DNA of 18,724 bases from JBCAWW01 sp039024315 (GCA_039024315.1 JBCCQN010000163.1:1-18724); one strand, 5' to 3'; positions 9,249 to 16,668 are shown, counted from the stretch's first letter. Notes: generated by a model from the sequence alone, not told the origin. Numbers and translations: made by a program.

Positions 9249-9589
9249 ACCTTTTCGCTTTAGACTACTGACTTATCGAATGAGGCTTGACATTAGGCAC
9301 AAATGCGTCCTAGCCTCCGCTCTGCGAAACGGAGAAACATCAATTAATTATACCTCAATCGTAAGAGAACTAAAAAGTAAAGGCTTGCTTCATAGGCGGG
9401 AAGAAGGTCGGTTTTGGTTTAGTGTCTTTATGTGAAGAGTTTTCTATATAACGTTTACAAACTTAGAAAATATCCACCAAAGTTGTGGGGTAATTCGAAG
9501 GCTCTTTATTTGTAAACCCTACATCTTGGGCAATTATAAGAGAATGTGGTTTTATTTAAAAGGTTAAAATTTTTTCACCTTGAAAGGTT
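9249..9589. other. 341-bp intergenic leader between ruvA and sprA
   Basis: No convincing gene. On the minus strand CAAACTTA (9458-9465) reads TAAGTTTG, a match to the TAnnTTTG -7 element, but the nearest upstream TTTG is only 12 nt away, shorter than usual. A 9-bp inverted repeat, GTTTACAAA (9453-9461) and TTTGTAAAC (9509-9517), overlaps this site and could be an operator. CTCCG (9315-9319) and CGGAG (9330-9334) form a small hairpin, and 9318-9332 matches module A at 12 of 15 bases in reverse orientation, which may be chance. Confidence 0.5.
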
Positions 9590-10183
9590 TTAGCCATTTC
9601 GTAAGGCGAGCTTGATTATTTGCTCAACAGAAATATCTGTGCCATTGGCCTTTATTACCTTGTCGATTCGCTTACCAGCATCCGTCTTGGAAAGCCCCAA
9701 TTGGGCGAGTGCTGCTAAGGCTTCAACCTTATTGGCCGCGACATTATTACTGCTACTCGTAGCACTACTACTCTCACTACCTACGGCACCAATCTTGTCT
9801 TTTAGCTCCAAAATAATCCTCCCAGCAGTCTTAGCACCAATGCCTTTGACCTGCTTGAGTGCCATCGCATCGCCAGATCGGATCGCAATGATCAGGTCGG
9901 TCGCACTAATGCTCGAAAGAATGACCATCGCTGTATTCCCCCCAACGCCAGAGATACTGATTAGTTGCTCGAAGAGAGATTTTTCTTGCGCTTGGTCAAA
10001 ACCATAGAGTGTCTGAGCATCTTCTCGAACCTGAAAAAAGGTATGTAATTTTACCTTTTCCTTGTCCTTGATCCGGCTGTAGGTATTGACGGAAATTCGT
10101 ATCTGATATCCTATCCCACCAACATCTAGGATGGTATGGGTCGCTTCAATATGGGCGATCTTTCCTTCTACGTAAGCTATCAC
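9590..10183 (-). CDS. ruvA: Holliday junction DNA helicase subunit RuvA
   Basis: A 197-residue protein close to the usual RuvA length (about 200). RuvA tetramers hold the four-way Holliday junction and load the RuvB motor for branch migration in recombinational repair. The N-terminal OB-fold begins MIAYVEGKI and ends near residue 63. Two helix-hairpin-helix motifs follow: ISGVGGNTA (77-85) and VKGIGAKTAGRI (112-123). A serine-rich flexible linker at 136-146 leads to the C-terminal RuvB-contacting domain (150-197, ALAALAQLGLSKTDAGKRI). The start codon is GTG (10181-10183), fixed by the conserved MIAY start. ruvB and ruvC are not in the window. It lies directly upstream of sprA with 341 bp between them, so separate transcription is possible. 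Confidence 0.97.
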   Translation of the reverse strand: MIAYVEGKIAHIEATHTILDVGGIGYQIRISVNTYSRIKDKEKVKLHTFFQVREDAQTLYGFDQAQEKSLFEQLISISGVGGNTAMVILSSISATDLIIAIRSGDAMALKQVKGIGAKTAGRIILELKDKIGAVGSESSSATSSSNNVAANKVEALAALAQLGLSKTDAGKRIDKVIKANGTDISVEQIIKLALRNG

Positions 10184-10197
10184 AGGTCTAAAATTAA

Positions 10198-10234
10198 AAT
10201 TCGCATACCAAAGATAAGCTCTAGTATGCGAATT
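10198..10234 (-). terminator. Terminator after the beta-barrel gene
   Basis: A perfect 11-bp stem, AATTCGCATAC (10198-10208) with GTATGCGAATT (10224-10234), around a 15-nt loop. On the minus strand the stem runs into TTAATTTTAG. It separates the barrel gene from ruvA, although read-through into ruvA would still be possible. Confidence 0.75.
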
Positions 10235-10265
10235 AGGTAAAAAAAGCAGTTCGGACCGCTATGGC

Positions 10266-11033
10266 TTACTCGCCAGCAGTCGGAAACATCCAAGTAAGAC
10301 CAATCATGATACCACTACTGATACCGTAAGTCTCGACATTACGGGTCGCACCACGCGCCCATTCCCAGTATTTTTGATCAACAGTGGAACCGTTCTCGGA
10401 GAGACGAAAGGTCGCATTCTTGTTCTCTACATCTTGCAGGCTATAATCTCCTACCAAGCGAAGATTGAGCTGCATATCATAGTCCAAACGCACATCAAAA
10501 CCGATACCCCCTGTCAGGTTGACGGTAAAAGGCATGAAAGTTTCGCGTACACTAGGGAAGTTGCTGAAGTTATCTGGAATACCTGGATCAAAAGCAGTAT
10601 TATCATCGTACATACGTGCCCGAGTCAATAGCCCTAGGGAAGCACCTGCTTCAAAGACAAAAACCACCTTGTGGTTGACGGGATTGGAATTGAAGTGCAA
10701 TACCAATGGAATTTTAAGATACTCGAGGCGAGTTACGTACTTATTACGAGTATCGATATCGCGGCGATCAGTGTACTTGCCACCTTGCAATGAATACTGA
10801 GGATTTAGACGAAATCCTATGTAATCATTGAAGTCATAGCCAAAAGTAACACCAGCTGCCATGCCATCTAATACGGCCAGACGATATACATCATCATCCA
10901 AGCTTTGGTCCTGACTGTTGAGCAATACACTCGCTTGCGGCAAAAGAAAACCACCAAGCTTAAGCCCTTGCTGTGCAAAAGCGGATACGCCAAAACCTAT
11001 AAATAATAGTAGAAACCAGGAGATCTTTTTCAT
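10266..11033 (-). CDS. PorT-like outer-membrane beta-barrel protein
   Basis: A 255-residue exported protein. The signal peptide is clear (MKKISWFLLLFIGFGVSAFA, cleavage before QQG at residue 21). The mature part alternates polar and aromatic/aliphatic residues as in an 8- to 10-strand barrel. YLKIPLVLHF (105-114) is typical of the PorT-family / OMP_b-brl_2 domain common in Bacteroidota, and strand-like segments follow at 122-134, 168-186, 188-200 and 236-250. The function is not known; members are often annotated only as outer-membrane proteins, and this one should not be taken as PorT itself. The ATG at 11031-11033 is preferred over an upstream in-frame ATG at 11129 because it starts exactly at the signal peptide and lies downstream of a good promoter. 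Confidence 0.88.
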   Translation of the reverse strand: MKKISWFLLLFIGFGVSAFAQQGLKLGGFLLPQASVLLNSQDQSLDDDVYRLAVLDGMAAGVTFGYDFNDYIGFRLNPQYSLQGGKYTDRRDIDTRNKYVTRLEYLKIPLVLHFNSNPVNHKVVFVFEAGASLGLLTRARMYDDNTAFDPGIPDNFSNFPSVRETFMPFTVNLTGGIGFDVRLDYDMQLNLRLVGDYSLQDVENKNATFRLSENGSTVDQKYWEWARGATRNVETYGISSGIMIGLTWMFPTAGE

Positions 11034-11081
11034 GGGGTAAATCACTTGAAACGGCAAAATGTATCGAGAAGCCGTATTTCC

Positions 11082-11112
11082 CAAAAATATAACTAATTTA
11101 CCATCCTTACAA
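11082..11112 (-). promoter_or_regulatory. Bacteroidota-type promoter of the beta-barrel gene
   Basis: On the minus strand, TTG (11110-11112) is followed after 20 nt by TATTTTTG (11082-11089). This fits the Bacteroidota consensus TTG, N17-23, TAnnTTTG. Transcription would start near 11075, about 40 nt before the ATG at 11033. Confidence 0.65.
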
Positions 11113-11121
11113 GCAAGAAAA

Positions 11122-11757
11122 ATGCGCATCGACCTCCATCCAGATACTCCTCAAGAACGACTCTTACGTCAGGCGGCGGAGACTCTTCAAAAAGGGGGTG
11201 TCATCATCTATCCGACGGATACCCTCTATGGTTTTGGTTGCGATATCACCAATAAAAGAGCGGTCAACCGGATTTGCCAGATCAAAGGGATCGACCCGCA
11301 AAAAGCATCCTTGTCTTGTGTTTGCGAGGACTTGAAAATCATTGCCACTTACGCCAATCATGTCAGCACTCCTATTTACAAGCTGATGCGCAACGCCTTG
11401 CCGGGACCTTATACCTTTATCTTAGAGGCTTCAAAAGGCATTCCGCGACATTTTCAAACCAAAAAGACCGTAGGGATTCGGGTGCCTGATCATCCGGTAC
11501 CGGTTCGTCTCGCCAATTTGATCGGTGGACCGATTGCCTCGATCAGTCTGCCTATGGATGAGGAAGATGTCGATATCTACTCCGACCCTCACGAAATTTA
11601 CGAGCGCTACGGTAAGCTAGTCGATCTGTTTTTGGACGTGGGCTTTGGGGGGATCACCCCTTCGACCGTGATCGACTGCAGCAAAGGCGAAGATGAGATT
11701 TCCGTCATCCGAGAGGGGGCAGGTTCGCTAGAGGCGCTTGGCTTAGAGCTGGAGTGA
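11122..11757 (+). CDS. YciO-like member of the Sua5/YrdC family
   Basis: A 211-residue single-domain protein of the YrdC fold. Sua5 and TsaC make threonylcarbamoyl-AMP from threonine, bicarbonate and ATP for the t6A modification of tRNA. Visible motifs are PTDTLYG (31-37), GPYTF (95-99), GIRVPDHP (118-125) and PSTVIDCS (180-187) followed by REGAGS (197-202). Two canonical features are altered: the KxR segment reads KGI (55-57) and the usual SAN segment reads ASISLPM (139-145). Both changes, and the spacing, resemble the YciO branch, whose in vivo role is less certain than that of TsaC. The C-terminal Sua5 domain is absent. The ATG at 11122 is chosen because the earlier in-frame ATG at 11059 would overlap the divergent promoter and add a tail unlike the family. 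A second Sua5/TsaC probably exists elsewhere in the genome. Confidence 0.85.
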   Translation: MRIDLHPDTPQERLLRQAAETLQKGGVIIYPTDTLYGFGCDITNKRAVNRICQIKGIDPQKASLSCVCEDLKIIATYANHVSTPIYKLMRNALPGPYTFILEASKGIPRHFQTKKTVGIRVPDHPVPVRLANLIGGPIASISLPMDEEDVDIYSDPHEIYERYGKLVDLFLDVGFGGITPSTVIDCSKGEDEISVIREGAGSLEALGLELE

Positions 11758-11830
11758 ATCTAGCATGTCGAATTGATTTAAGGTGAACTCTCTCCTGCAT
11801 CTTTGCGGGTAGGTTTAGTTATTTTATTAC

Positions 11831-11864
11831 CTCCCGATAGCTATCGGGAGCGCGGAACGCTTAG
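11831..11864 (-). repeat. Perfect 20-bp palindrome joined to a partial module B
   Basis: CTCCCGATAG and CTATCGGGAG form an uninterrupted self-complementary palindrome at 11831-11850. Next to it, 11849-11862 (GCGCGGAACGCTTA) is the reverse complement of the first 14 bases of module B with its flank. The part of module B that normally completes its own hairpin is missing, and the palindrome stands in its place. I recall this palindrome as frequent between genes in flavobacteria, but have not checked. Confidence 0.85.
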
Positions 11865-11872
11865 TCGATTGG

Positions 11873-11942
11873 TTGAAGGGTTGATTTATTGAAGGGTTGA
11901 ATTTTAGCAGCCTTAACTCAACAACTCAACAACTCAACAACT
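11873..11942. repeat. Short tandem and direct repeats
   Basis: TTGAAGGGTTGA occurs twice (11873-11884 and 11889-11900). An AACTCAAC unit is then repeated three times in tandem and begun a fourth time (11915-11942). The block separates the two halves of the A/B repeat at this locus. Confidence 0.85.
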
Positions 11943-11948
11943 GATAAT

Positions 11949-11963
11949 CGTTCTGCGAAGCAG
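11949..11963 (-). repeat. Module A copy in reverse orientation
   Basis: CGTTCTGCGAAGCAG is the exact reverse complement of module A (CTGCTTCGCAGAACG) as in 1700-1742. On the minus strand it lies upstream of the partial module B at 11849-11862, so the module order is kept but the linker is about 86 bp longer than in the 43-bp copies. Confidence 0.85.
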
Positions 11964-11967
11964 CCCC

Positions 11968-12010
11968 CAAAAAGAAAATGCAGAAGCAAGTCCGAGACCT
12001 CACTTCTGCA
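11968..12010 (-). terminator. Rho-independent terminator of the redox operon
   Basis: TGCAGAAG (11979-11986) pairs perfectly with CTTCTGCA (12003-12010), and the inner bases add a further imperfect stem (AGGTC with GACTT). On the minus strand the stem is followed by TTTTCTTTTT. It ends transcription about 30 nt after the stop at 12040. Confidence 0.85.
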
Positions 12011-12039
12011 CATATAAATTTGATAGCTAAACTTCTCTC

Positions 12040-14010
12040 CTAGTACTTCACCTCGTTCATGCGAGTACCATCGGTGTTCTCGAGATTTTCGAGAGAAAGT
12101 ACGCCACGAGGACATACAGCGGCGCATACACCGCAACCAACACAAGAGGCGCGGACGATATTCTGACCACGCTGGGCATAGGCACGTACGTCGATACCCA
12201 TTTCGCAATAAGTAGAGCAGTTACCACAAGAGATACACTGGCCCCCATTGGTCGTAATACGGAACTGAGATTTGAAGCGCTGTACGATACCGAGATAAGC
12301 GGCCAAAGGACAACCAAAACGACACCAAGGGCGATTGCCTAGGATAGGATATAAACCAGTACCAATCACACCGGCAAACATAGAACCGATGGCGAAGCCA
12401 TAGATAGATTTCAAATTGTCATGGCTAACGTTAGCCGTGGCAGAACCCGTTTCCATATAGCCAGTGATCACCCCAAAAGTTACCATGAAGAGGATTACTC
12501 CTAGTACCCATGATATCTTCTTGCGGCTCATGGCAGGATATTTTTTGCGGTGGTAGAAAAATAATCCCGTGGCACCACCATAAAAGAGAGCCAAGATCAA
12601 CCAACGATTGAAACCAAAACTTGGGTAGATGTCGGCAAAATAGGCGAATAATACATAGCCTGTCATTACGACTGCAAAAACCAATACTCCATAGATCAAG
12701 ACGCGCTCGATCTGCCAAGCCTCGGTAGTCTTGTCAGAAAGCTGGCGATAAGGATCTCCTAAAGTTTCGGCCAGACCCCCGCATCCACAAACCCAGGAGC
12801 AATACCAACGCTTACCGTAGAAATAAGTGAAGGTCGGTACGCCAATCAGGAAGAGAGCGATACCCCATCCCAGGAGGAAGATACCGATGGTGCCATCATC
12901 TATATGTCCGTTGAGATTGTAATCAAAGAAGAAGGAGTAATTCAGCGGCCAAGCGTTTTTAAGATCCATCTCCGGCTGATTCAATACATAAAGAATCTGT
13001 GGGATGATGAAGGCAAAGGCCGTCTGGAAAAACATGACCGATAAGGTCCGCACTTGATGGTAAGGGCTATGGCGATACTTGGTCAGCATGCGAATACCCA
13101 TTACCAAAATCACTACCGTGTAGAGGAAGCCATACATAAACCAACGGCTTGCATCCTCACCCCGTAGTAGATTGGCGACCGGATCGACCAAGGTGATCCA
13201 CTCCGTAATCCAAAAGTGATAGAAATACAGCAGGATATAAAATCCTACTAAATAGATACCGGTGATCACGCCGATAAGGCCACGTGAGCTATGCGAATCA
13301 TGATAAATATGATTGTGTTTGATGCCGGGATTGCCGTCGAAGAAAGCTGGATAGATGTACATCATCGCTCCCGCTACACCAAGACCAAAAATGATCCAGA
13401 AAAGGGTCAACTTATTTTCCCAGAAGAAACCGGTACCGGTCGCTTTGAGCGTCTCGAAAATGGTGTCATTGTGGCGAGATGGCTCAATCTGAGCTTTGCC
13501 AATGGCTCCGTCGATGGCGCCTTGTACCCCACCACGGGCATTGTCATTGAAGTCCTCCGCAGAGTCAAACTGACGATCGATCAACCAGCCGGTATAATCA
13601 CTAACCGTTTGACGGATCGCTTCTGGCAGCAACTCATTGGCAGTGCTACGTGAATCATTCGTCATCACAAACTTGCCATCTTGTTCGGTACGGGCTGTGT
13701 TGAGGTATTGCTCCAGTGTGGCATCACTTACAGCATAACGAGCGCCAATCTGATTATTGGCTTCTTTTATGGCTCCTTTGATGGTGGAGACAAAGCCAAA
13801 TTTGTTTTGGGTTTGGCCGCTGTATTCGTTGAGTACGCCAAGAAAAGTGGAAATATGGTCTGCGTTTAAGCCGACTTTGCTGCTTAGGCTGCTTTCGAGC
13901 TTGCCGATACTGGTGTCGTTTACTTCGAAGCTGCTCACAGCAACTAATGAGGTGAAGAAAACGAGCATGGCTACGAAGATGCCTAAGCCGATATTTTTTA
14001 AACCTTGCAT
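12040..14010 (-). CDS. NosR/NapH-like membrane polyferredoxin
   Basis: A 656-residue integral membrane Fe-S protein. An N-terminal membrane anchor (7-27) is followed by about 170 residues probably outside the cytoplasmic membrane, then roughly nine helices (about 201-220, 244-267, 291-309, 326-343, 374-398, 437-458, 470-486, 499-519, 535-557). A cysteine motif of NapH/NosR type, CSWVCGC (C404, C408, C410), lies between helices, and WCRFGCP (C563, C567) follows the last one. The C-terminus has two [4Fe-4S] motifs: C592, C595, C598, C602 (CISCGNCSTYC) and C623, C626, C629, C633 (CVGCGVCAAVCP). No FMN-attachment motif (SGAT) is seen in the outer domain. Family members move electrons through the membrane. 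The ATG at 14010 is used, 23 bp after the upstream gene's stop; a TTG start at 14043 would overlap that gene. The substrate is unknown. Confidence 0.88.
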   Translation of the reverse strand: MQGLKNIGLGIFVAMLVFFTSLVAVSSFEVNDTSIGKLESSLSSKVGLNADHISTFLGVLNEYSGQTQNKFGFVSTIKGAIKEANNQIGARYAVSDATLEQYLNTARTEQDGKFVMTNDSRSTANELLPEAIRQTVSDYTGWLIDRQFDSAEDFNDNARGGVQGAIDGAIGKAQIEPSRHNDTIFETLKATGTGFFWENKLTLFWIIFGLGVAGAMMYIYPAFFDGNPGIKHNHIYHDSHSSRGLIGVITGIYLVGFYILLYFYHFWITEWITLVDPVANLLRGEDASRWFMYGFLYTVVILVMGIRMLTKYRHSPYHQVRTLSVMFFQTAFAFIIPQILYVLNQPEMDLKNAWPLNYSFFFDYNLNGHIDDGTIGIFLLGWGIALFLIGVPTFTYFYGKRWYCSWVCGCGGLAETLGDPYRQLSDKTTEAWQIERVLIYGVLVFAVVMTGYVLFAYFADIYPSFGFNRWLILALFYGGATGLFFYHRKKYPAMSRKKISWVLGVILFMVTFGVITGYMETGSATANVSHDNLKSIYGFAIGSMFAGVIGTGLYPILGNRPWCRFGCPLAAYLGIVQRFKSQFRITTNGGQCISCGNCSTYCEMGIDVRAYAQRGQNIVRASCVGCGVCAAVCPRGVLSLENLENTDGTRMNEVKY

Positions 14011-14033
14011 TGAATTTAGGGTGTTTAAGGGGC

Positions 14034-15539
14034 TTAGCGCCAACTGACTTTAGGATGGGAGGAAAGTTTATAAAAGAGTTCGATACCGCGGACAAGGCCT
14101 ACCGTTATGGCGAAGCCGGCCAAACCTTGGAAGATACCGCTGGCTACAGGTCCAGAAAAAGCAGAAGAGAGGGCGAGCAGTAGTAAGGCAGCTGTCGCAA
14201 GCACGGCTACTGAGCGCCAGATAGACTTGACTGAATAAGGCGCAATCTCGACGGATGCGGCTGGATTTTGTTGATTGTATAAAGCAATGAGATCACTCTC
14301 ATAGTGAGCAAAAAACTCAGGATCAAAATTGGCGCGATTGAGATTAGCCAATACCTTTTCAATATGAGCCCCTTCGGCGATCCATTCGTGGCAAACCTCT
14401 TGCCGGAAACGGATGCCCATCACATTGAAACCTAGGATGCGGCTATCGTCTTCGTCATAGACGAGGCGAATGGCTTTGTTTTGCTCAGGATGCTTCCAGA
14501 AGAGATGCTTTTCGCCTTCGCGTACATCATTACCTACGCTGCCATAGACCTGATACTCCATATCCATAAACTTGGCGGAGTTAAACCAAAGGCCTTGTTT
14601 GTATTCGGTAGGATTGTCGCAGAGGGTCTGGGCGAGTACTGGGCCCATCAATTTACCAGTGTACCATACTGCCTCGATGCCTCTCCGCCCAGGCGCTGGA
14701 TTACGGAGTTCGGCGCAGTCGCCTACCGCATAGATATCAGGCACACTCGTTTGCAGATGATCGTCAACCAAAAAGCCACGACCTGTTTCAATACCCGCAT
14801 TTTTGGCAAGATCGATATTAGCGTGCACCCCAGCGGTCAAGCCCACAAACTGACAGGCAATTTCTTCGCCTTTGCTCGTAATGACGGCTCGGGCACGACC
14901 GTTTTCGTCTGGTAAAATTTCTTTGAGTTCGGTGCCTAGTTGGAGATCAATACCATGAGCGGCGTAGATTTCCTGATTGATCATTTCGGACTCTTCCGGT
15001 GGCATCACGCCACGCCAGAAGCTTTGCTCACGTACCAAAAAGGTAACCGGAATATGACGAGAGTGAAACATCTCGGCCATCTCAATTCCAATCAATCCAC
15101 CACCGATGATCACGGCATGTTCGGTATCTTTGGAGTACGCTTCCATGCTATCGAGGTCTTGCTTAGAGACCATGCCTTGGACACCTTTGAGGTCTTGACC
15201 GGGCCAACCAAACTTATTAGGAGTAGAGCCAGTAGCCAGCACCAATTTGTCATATTGGAGGCTTTCTCCGTCGGAGAACGCTAAGCTCTTGTTGGCAGGA
15301 TCGATGCTTTTGACCCATTTCTGAACGAGATCTATTCGGTTTTTTTTCCAGAAAAATGGCTCGTATGGCTGGGTATGCTCAAACTTCATATGGCCCATGT
15401 AGATATACATAAGGGCGGTCCGAGACCAGAAGTACTCCGTTTCGCCAGAGATGACCGTAATGCGATGGTCACTGAGCTTCCGGACATGACGGGCTACCGA
15501 AATTCCCGCGATGCCATTGCCAATGATAACGATGTGCAT
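14034..15539 (-). CDS. Membrane-anchored FAD/NAD(P)H oxidoreductase
   Basis: A 501-residue pyridine-nucleotide-disulfide oxidoreductase-type flavoprotein, similar in layout to NirB N-terminal and rubredoxin-reductase proteins. The FAD-binding Rossmann motif is GNGIAG (7-12), the conserved ATGSTPN is at 102-108, the NAD(P)H-binding motif is GGGLIGIE (146-153), and the second FAD motif is YAVGDCAEL (270-278). No CxxxxC redox disulfide is visible. After about residue 430 there are two membrane helices (about 441-461 and 464-487), unusual for this family, ending KVSWR. That tail probably docks the flavoprotein to the membrane beside the polyferredoxin encoded 23 bp downstream. The inferred role is to pass electrons from NAD(P)H to that partner; the direction could be reversed. 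The ATG at 15537-15539 starts exactly at the Rossmann strand. Confidence 0.88.
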   Translation of the reverse strand: MHIVIIGNGIAGISVARHVRKLSDHRITVISGETEYFWSRTALMYIYMGHMKFEHTQPYEPFFWKKNRIDLVQKWVKSIDPANKSLAFSDGESLQYDKLVLATGSTPNKFGWPGQDLKGVQGMVSKQDLDSMEAYSKDTEHAVIIGGGLIGIEMAEMFHSRHIPVTFLVREQSFWRGVMPPEESEMINQEIYAAHGIDLQLGTELKEILPDENGRARAVITSKGEEIACQFVGLTAGVHANIDLAKNAGIETGRGFLVDDHLQTSVPDIYAVGDCAELRNPAPGRRGIEAVWYTGKLMGPVLAQTLCDNPTEYKQGLWFNSAKFMDMEYQVYGSVGNDVREGEKHLFWKHPEQNKAIRLVYDEDDSRILGFNVMGIRFRQEVCHEWIAEGAHIEKVLANLNRANFDPEFFAHYESDLIALYNQQNPAASVEIAPYSVKSIWRSVAVLATAALLLLALSSAFSGPVASGIFQGLAGFAITVGLVRGIELFYKLSSHPKVSWR

Positions 15540-15580
15540 GGATTAGTGGATTGTAGTGAAAACACTGTGGAATGATAATT

Positions 15581-15598
15581 TAAGGACGTAATTCCTTA
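15581..15598. promoter_or_regulatory. Possible operator upstream of the flavoprotein gene
   Basis: TAAGGA and TCCTTA form an inverted repeat with a 6-nt spacer, about 42 nt upstream of the ATG at 15539. The size suits binding by a dimeric regulator. No regulator gene is in the window and no standard -7 element is obvious, so this is only a candidate. Confidence 0.3.
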
Positions 15599-15629
15599 GA
15601 ACGGAAACAAATAAGAAAATGGCGATACG

Positions 15630-15671
15630 AAAAAAATGCCGGCTAACTCACCCATTGGGCTACATTAGCCG
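15630..15671 (-). terminator. Rho-independent terminator of the DUF547 gene
   Basis: CGGCTAA (15640-15646) pairs with TTAGCCG (15665-15671), and a CCC-ATT-GGG mini-stem lies within the loop. On the minus strand the stem is followed by seven T residues. It separates the DUF547 gene from the flavoprotein gene. Confidence 0.85.
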
Positions 15672-15688
15672 ACACTATCAAAACACAC

Positions 15689-16492
15689 TCAACCTTTATT
15701 TTTTGTCTCGTTCAGAGACCAGTCATAATCTAAATAATCAACCTCGGCCTCGGGATTGATTTGGACCGGAGCGTATTGGTTCAAAAAGTCGATAATACTG
15801 CCATTACGAGTGAAATCGCCCGCAAACCATTTAAATATTTTTGACAATTGGACTGCGTCTTTTGTGATTTTATTCCTGATAGGTTGCCGTAAAAAGGCTT
15901 CCATTTGAGCTGTAAGTTGAGTATCCAACTTATCTGCGGTATAAGCTTCATTGAGTAAAACTGGGCAGCTCATCGAGGCACAGTTGATGGCTACATGAAT
16001 GCGTGGCTCTACAAATTCTTTGCGCAAAATCTCATGCTCAATTTGATTGAGGCTGGCAGGCTGTCCCCCGATCTTGAAAAACTCCTTGTGCCAGATTGTC
16101 TTGATACCTGGTATGGTGTGCAAATCTCTGATCGATTCCAGCGGATAGTTGTCCGCGATTACTTTGACCGTAAAGGCATTGTAGGCATTGATCCAGTAGG
16201 CGATTTTCTCAGCCTCAGACCAATTTGCTGCTGGAGGATTGGCGCTCAATAAGTCGAGGTACTGTTGCAGCTTGGCTTCATCATTTTGGAAGCCTTGGTA
16301 GTTGACCATGCCGTCGGCATCGACGTATTGAGCCAAGAGCGCCGTCCATCCCTGATGGGAAATGCTAGGGGCATCAGCATGGGCGGATTTAGGCGTTGCC
16401 GTCGCATCAGAACAGGCCACGTTGAGCAAGAAGATACCCAGCAATCCCAGTACGAGAGAGATAGAAATGCGACCTGTTTGAGATTTAAACAT
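15689..16492 (-). CDS. DUF547 exported protein, possible lipoprotein
   Basis: A 267-residue protein. A hydrophobic signal segment (about 9-26) ends at LLNVAC with C27, which may be a lipoprotein attachment site, although N at position -3 is not typical. A low-complexity linker (28-44) leads to the DUF547 domain. Its conserved parts are KIAYWINAYNAFTVKVI (96-112), HVAINCASMSCPVL (166-179, C171 and C176) and FKWFAGDF (220-227). In other proteins the family is found in secreted or periplasmic settings, and I know of no proven reaction. The gene has its own terminator before the flavoprotein gene, so shared transcription is unlikely. It is therefore only a neighbour of the redox pair, though a common role cannot be excluded. 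Confidence 0.9.
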   Translation of the reverse strand: MFKSQTGRISISLVLGLLGIFLLNVACSDATATPKSAHADAPSISHQGWTALLAQYVDADGMVNYQGFQNDEAKLQQYLDLLSANPPAANWSEAEKIAYWINAYNAFTVKVIADNYPLESIRDLHTIPGIKTIWHKEFFKIGGQPASLNQIEHEILRKEFVEPRIHVAINCASMSCPVLLNEAYTADKLDTQLTAQMEAFLRQPIRNKITKDAVQLSKIFKWFAGDFTRNGSIIDFLNQYAPVQINPEAEVDYLDYDWSLNETKNKG

Positions 16493-16668
16493 TGTGATTA
16501 ATTTTGATATGAAACAAATTTGCTAGACGTACTCAATCTAATGTGTCAGCCAGCTTACTTTTGAGGAGGAGTAATCGTCGGCTACTTTACATTAAGCACA
16601 AAAAACATACGTGTCTCTATCGCAAAACGGATTGGAGCAGAGAAAACTTAGATAGTAATTTTATGGGG

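Noticed and set aside
9145..9435. Plus-strand 96-residue open frame overlapping the sprA start
   Set aside because: Its first third is antisense to sprA coding sequence. Only the last part is independent, and that is reported as a weak possible remnant.
9592..9612. ACCTT-TC-AAGGT palindrome after ruvA as a terminator
   Set aside because: The loop would be two bases and the following run starts with A residues, so a working terminator is doubtful.
11804..11814. TGCGGGTAGGT shared with 17591-17601
   Set aside because: Eleven identical bases in two gaps near module copies, but the similarity stops abruptly on both sides; too short to call a repeat.
13754..14095. Minus-strand open frame across the junction of the two redox genes
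   Set aside because: It is out of frame with both well-supported genes and its arginine-rich composition is typical of a shadow frame.
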